A stretch of 60,266 bases of DNA, taken from NCBI GenBank assembly GCA_001942185.1, contig MKJV01000107.1:1-60266 (forward strand), given 5' to 3'. The DNA comes from Pseudonocardia sp. CNS-004. Its GTDB lineage: Bacteria > Actinomycetota > Actinomycetes > Mycobacteriales > Pseudonocardiaceae. Positions 58,312 to 60,266 of the stretch are shown one piece after another; position 1 is the stretch's first letter; each line of letters begins with the position of its first letter. The position numbers were made by a program, and so were the translations under genes. The notes beneath the pieces are model-generated. The model was not told the origin of the DNA. It did no database searches and saw nothing but the letters and a program-made list of their open reading frames with translations.

Positions 58312-59305
58312 TGGTGGCAGCGGAGACCGATCTGGACGTCGAGCTGCCTCAGGAGATCCTGGGCACGGCGGCCGAGCACGCCTCGACAGCTGTCCCCGTG
58401 GCCGCTCCGTCGGACACCGCGACGGACGTGCTGAACGCGATGCGGGGCCGGGTGTTCGACAGCGCGGCCGTGGTCGCGGTGTGCGACGGGGAACGGCTGA
58501 CGGGCCTGATCACCCTTGAGCGCCTGCTGGCCGCGCCGCCGAACGCTCCCCTCTCCGATCTCGCAGATCTCGACCCGCCGGTGGTCGCCCCGCACACGAA
58601 CCAGGAGCTGGTCGCCTGGACCGCCGTCGAGCACGGCGAGCCCGGACTCGCGGTGGTCGACGACGAAGGCCGGTTCCGGGGCCTGATCCCACCCCAGCGG
58701 ATGCTCGCCGTGCTGCTCGCCGAGCACGACGAGGACATGGCCCGCCTGGGCGGCTTCCTGCACTCGGCCGCCGCCGCGCGCTCGGCCAGCCAGGAGAGCG
58801 TGCGCCGCAGGTTGTGGCATCGGTTGCCGTGGCTCGCGATCGGCCTCGCTGGTGCCATGGCGCGGCAGGTGTGGTCGGCGCGTTCGAGGCCGATCTGCAG
58901 CGCCAGGTGCTGCTCGCCTTCTTCGTCCCCGGCGTGGTCTACATGGCCGACGCCGTCGGCACGCAGACCGAGACTCTCGTGATCCGCGGTCTCTCGGTCG
59001 GCGTCGGCATCGGCCGCGTCGTGTTCCGCGAGCTCGTCACCGGCCTCATCGTCGGGATCCTGCTCGCGGCCGTCGTCCTGCCGTTCACCCTCCTCATCTG
59101 GGGCAACGCCGAGGTCGCAGTGACGGTGTCGCTGGCGCTGCTGGGTGCGTGCTCCGTGGCGACCCTTGTCGCCTTGGCTCTTCCATGGGCGTTCAGCAAG
59201 CTGGGCCACGATCCGGCCTTCGGTTCCGGGCCGCTGGCCACCGTCCTGCAGGACCTGCTGTCGATCGTGATCTACCTCGGCATCGCGCGGGCGATCGTCG
59301 GATAG
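58311..59305 (+). CDS. mgtE: MgtE-type Mg2+ transporter with CBS pair, one frame break
   Basis: About 331 residues; the ATG overlaps the narK stop (TGATG). The short N-terminal part and a CBS pair (TAVPVAAPSDTATDVLNAMR, RLTGLITLERLL, VVDDEGRFRGLIPPQRML) are followed by the basic linker RRRLWHRLPWLAIGL. After a shift near 58865, the MgtE channel segments VLLAFFVPGVVYMADAVGTQ, FRELVTGLIVGILLAAVVL and VATLVALALPWAFSKLGHDP follow, with FGSGPLATVLQDLLSIVIYL last. The acidic N-domain of classical MgtE is largely absent. The CBS pair gates Mg2+ flux. Confidence 0.88.
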
Positions 59306-59458
59306 CGGCGCGATCGCGTGGACCGAGGAGCGGAGCCCCGGGGCGTCGATCTGGGCGTTGTCGAGAACAACGACCTGCCGATCCCCGAGGCCGATCGGTC
59401 GTGCCTTCCGGGTACCACCGTCCATTCTCAGGACCGCACGGAGCGGCGACCTCACCAC

Positions 59459-60266
59459 TGACTCGCCCTGGGTCTGCTGGAGGCCCGGCTCATGGGATTT
59501 CGACCGTCTCGAGGTCGTCCCGTTGGGCAGCGTAGAACGTCTGCTCGTACTCGGCTGGTGGCCGGTCGTCGAGGTAGCCGTGCAGGCGCCTGGTGTTGTG
59601 CCAGTGCACCCAGCCCAGCGTGGCGAGTTCGACGTCCTCGACGGTCTTCCACGGTTGTTGCCGGGAGGGGCCGCGGATCAGCTCGGCCTTGTAGTAGCCG
59701 TTGACCGTCTCGGCCAGGGCGTTGTCGTAGGAGTCGCCGACCGAGCCGATCGACGGGACTGCGCCGATCTCGGCGAGCCGCTCGCCATAGCGCACCGAGG
59801 TGAACTGCGAGCCGGCATCCGAGTGACACCGCAGCCCTTCCAGCGTGGTGCCGCGCGACCAGCGGGCCATCTCGATGGCGTCGAGCACCATGCTGGTGCG
59901 CATGTGCCCGGCGACGCGCCACCCGACGATCGCCCGGGAGAAGGCGTCGACGATGAAACACACGTAAGCCACCCCCGCCCAGGTCGGGACGTAGGTCAGG
60001 TCAGTGACCCACAGCTGGTTCGGCGCCTCGGCCTCGAAGCGGCGATCCACCAGGTCCGGGTGCCGGGCAGTGGCAGGATCGGGCCGGGTGGTGCGCACCT
60101 TCTTGGTCCGCCGGACGCCCTCGATCCCGGCCGAGCGATCCCGGCCGGGCGCATGAGCCGGGCGACGTGGTCCCGTCCCACCTCCACGCCGGCTCGGCGG
60201 GCGGCCTTCCAGAGCTTGCGCGCCCCATAGACGCGGTAGTTGTGGTCCCACAACGTGACCAGCTGT
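59459..60266 (-). mobile_element. IS3-family element: OrfB transposase, frame-broken, running off the right edge
   Basis: OrfB ends at 59490 and its 5' part leaves the window. The DDE integrase core is complete: QLWVTDLTYVPTW (Asp), LRCHSDAGSQFTS (Asp), ETVNGYYKAELI (Glu) and HWHNTRRLHGYLDDRPP. The N-terminal part DHNYRVYGARKLWKAARRAG is in another frame because of a 14-base tandem duplication at 60121-60148. A TG at 59459 (TGACTCGCCCTGGGT) may be the terminal inverted repeat. OrfA and the other end are outside. The gap 59306-59458 shows nothing. Confidence 0.88.
60121..60148. repeat. 14-base tandem duplication inside the IS3 orfB
   Basis: TCGATCCCGGCCGA is followed by GCGATCCCGGCCGG, sharing CGATCCCGGCCG. 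Deleting one 14-base unit restores MRPAGIEGVRRTKKVRTT in a single frame. Confidence 0.8.

Overview
The window is very GC-rich, and its codon use and gene families are those of an actinobacterium. The set of families (DUF1918, Rv1733c-like, Acg-like, DUF305/DUF6153, DUF2267) suggests Pseudonocardiales or a relative; that placement is inference. Both ends lie in insertion sequences: an IS481-type transposase at 1-255 and an IS3-type OrfB at 59490-60266. No tRNA, rRNA, CRISPR array or replication origin was recognised.

Layout. 0-9.5 kb is a disordered accessory stretch: a broken HTH/NTPase/Sel1-repeat gene, a cysteine-desulfurase tail, a divergent P450/TetR pair with a palindromic operator, a broken phosphotransferase and two methyltransferases (one ruined). 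9.6-11.8 kb is a metal-linked group (BNR lipoprotein, DUF305, DUF6153). 12.2-20.8 kb, minus strand, is a tightly overlapping operon: DUF1918, acyl-CoA synthetase, E1-alpha, PEP-synthase-like enzyme, E1-beta, E2, acyl carrier protein, then DUF2267. 21.1-23.9 kb holds a multicopper oxidase, DUF302 and a membrane protein. 24.2-32.9 kb, plus strand, holds 2TM and DUF4389 proteins, a four-CBS protein, a P-type ATPase fused to a hemerythrin domain, a START-like protein and a GH65 phosphorylase-like enzyme. 33-46 kb holds CYTH-CHAD, a PPDK remnant, a nicotinate phosphoribosyltransferase remnant, Rv1733c-like, CBS, archaeal-type FBP aldolase/phosphatase, two universal stress proteins, DUF1918, GAPDH, an Acg remnant, a phosphoribosyltransferase-hydrolase fusion, Hsp20 and CysQ. 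47-59.3 kb holds a P2-type ATPase, cupin, narGHJI, narK and MgtE.

Interpretation. Many of these families are members of the Mycobacterium tuberculosis DosR dormancy regulon (DUF1918/Rv0569, PRT-hydrolase/Rv0571c, pncB2, Rv1733c, narK2, CtpF, GH65 as in Rv2006, HspX, Acg, Hrp1, USPs). Palindromes of the form GGGnCnnnnGnCCC lie in front of several of them. The best is a nearly identical inverted pair between the Hsp20 and PRT-hydrolase genes. The window therefore looks like a DosR-type hypoxia/dormancy island, extended by nitrate respiration and by a carbon module that could run acetate/pyruvate to acetyl-CoA, pyruvate to PEP, and triose phosphate to fructose-6-phosphate. No DosR/DosS gene is in the window.

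Quality warning. About half the recognisable genes, including narG, narK and the PDH-like subunits, are broken by small indels, often in short homopolymers. The density (roughly one per 1-1.5 kb) suggests uncorrected long-read errors more than true decay. Full-length genes broken only by small indels are typed CDS, with the breaks described. Truncated, fused or multiply damaged genes are typed pseudogene. Breakpoints of frameshifts are approximate (about +/-20 bases).
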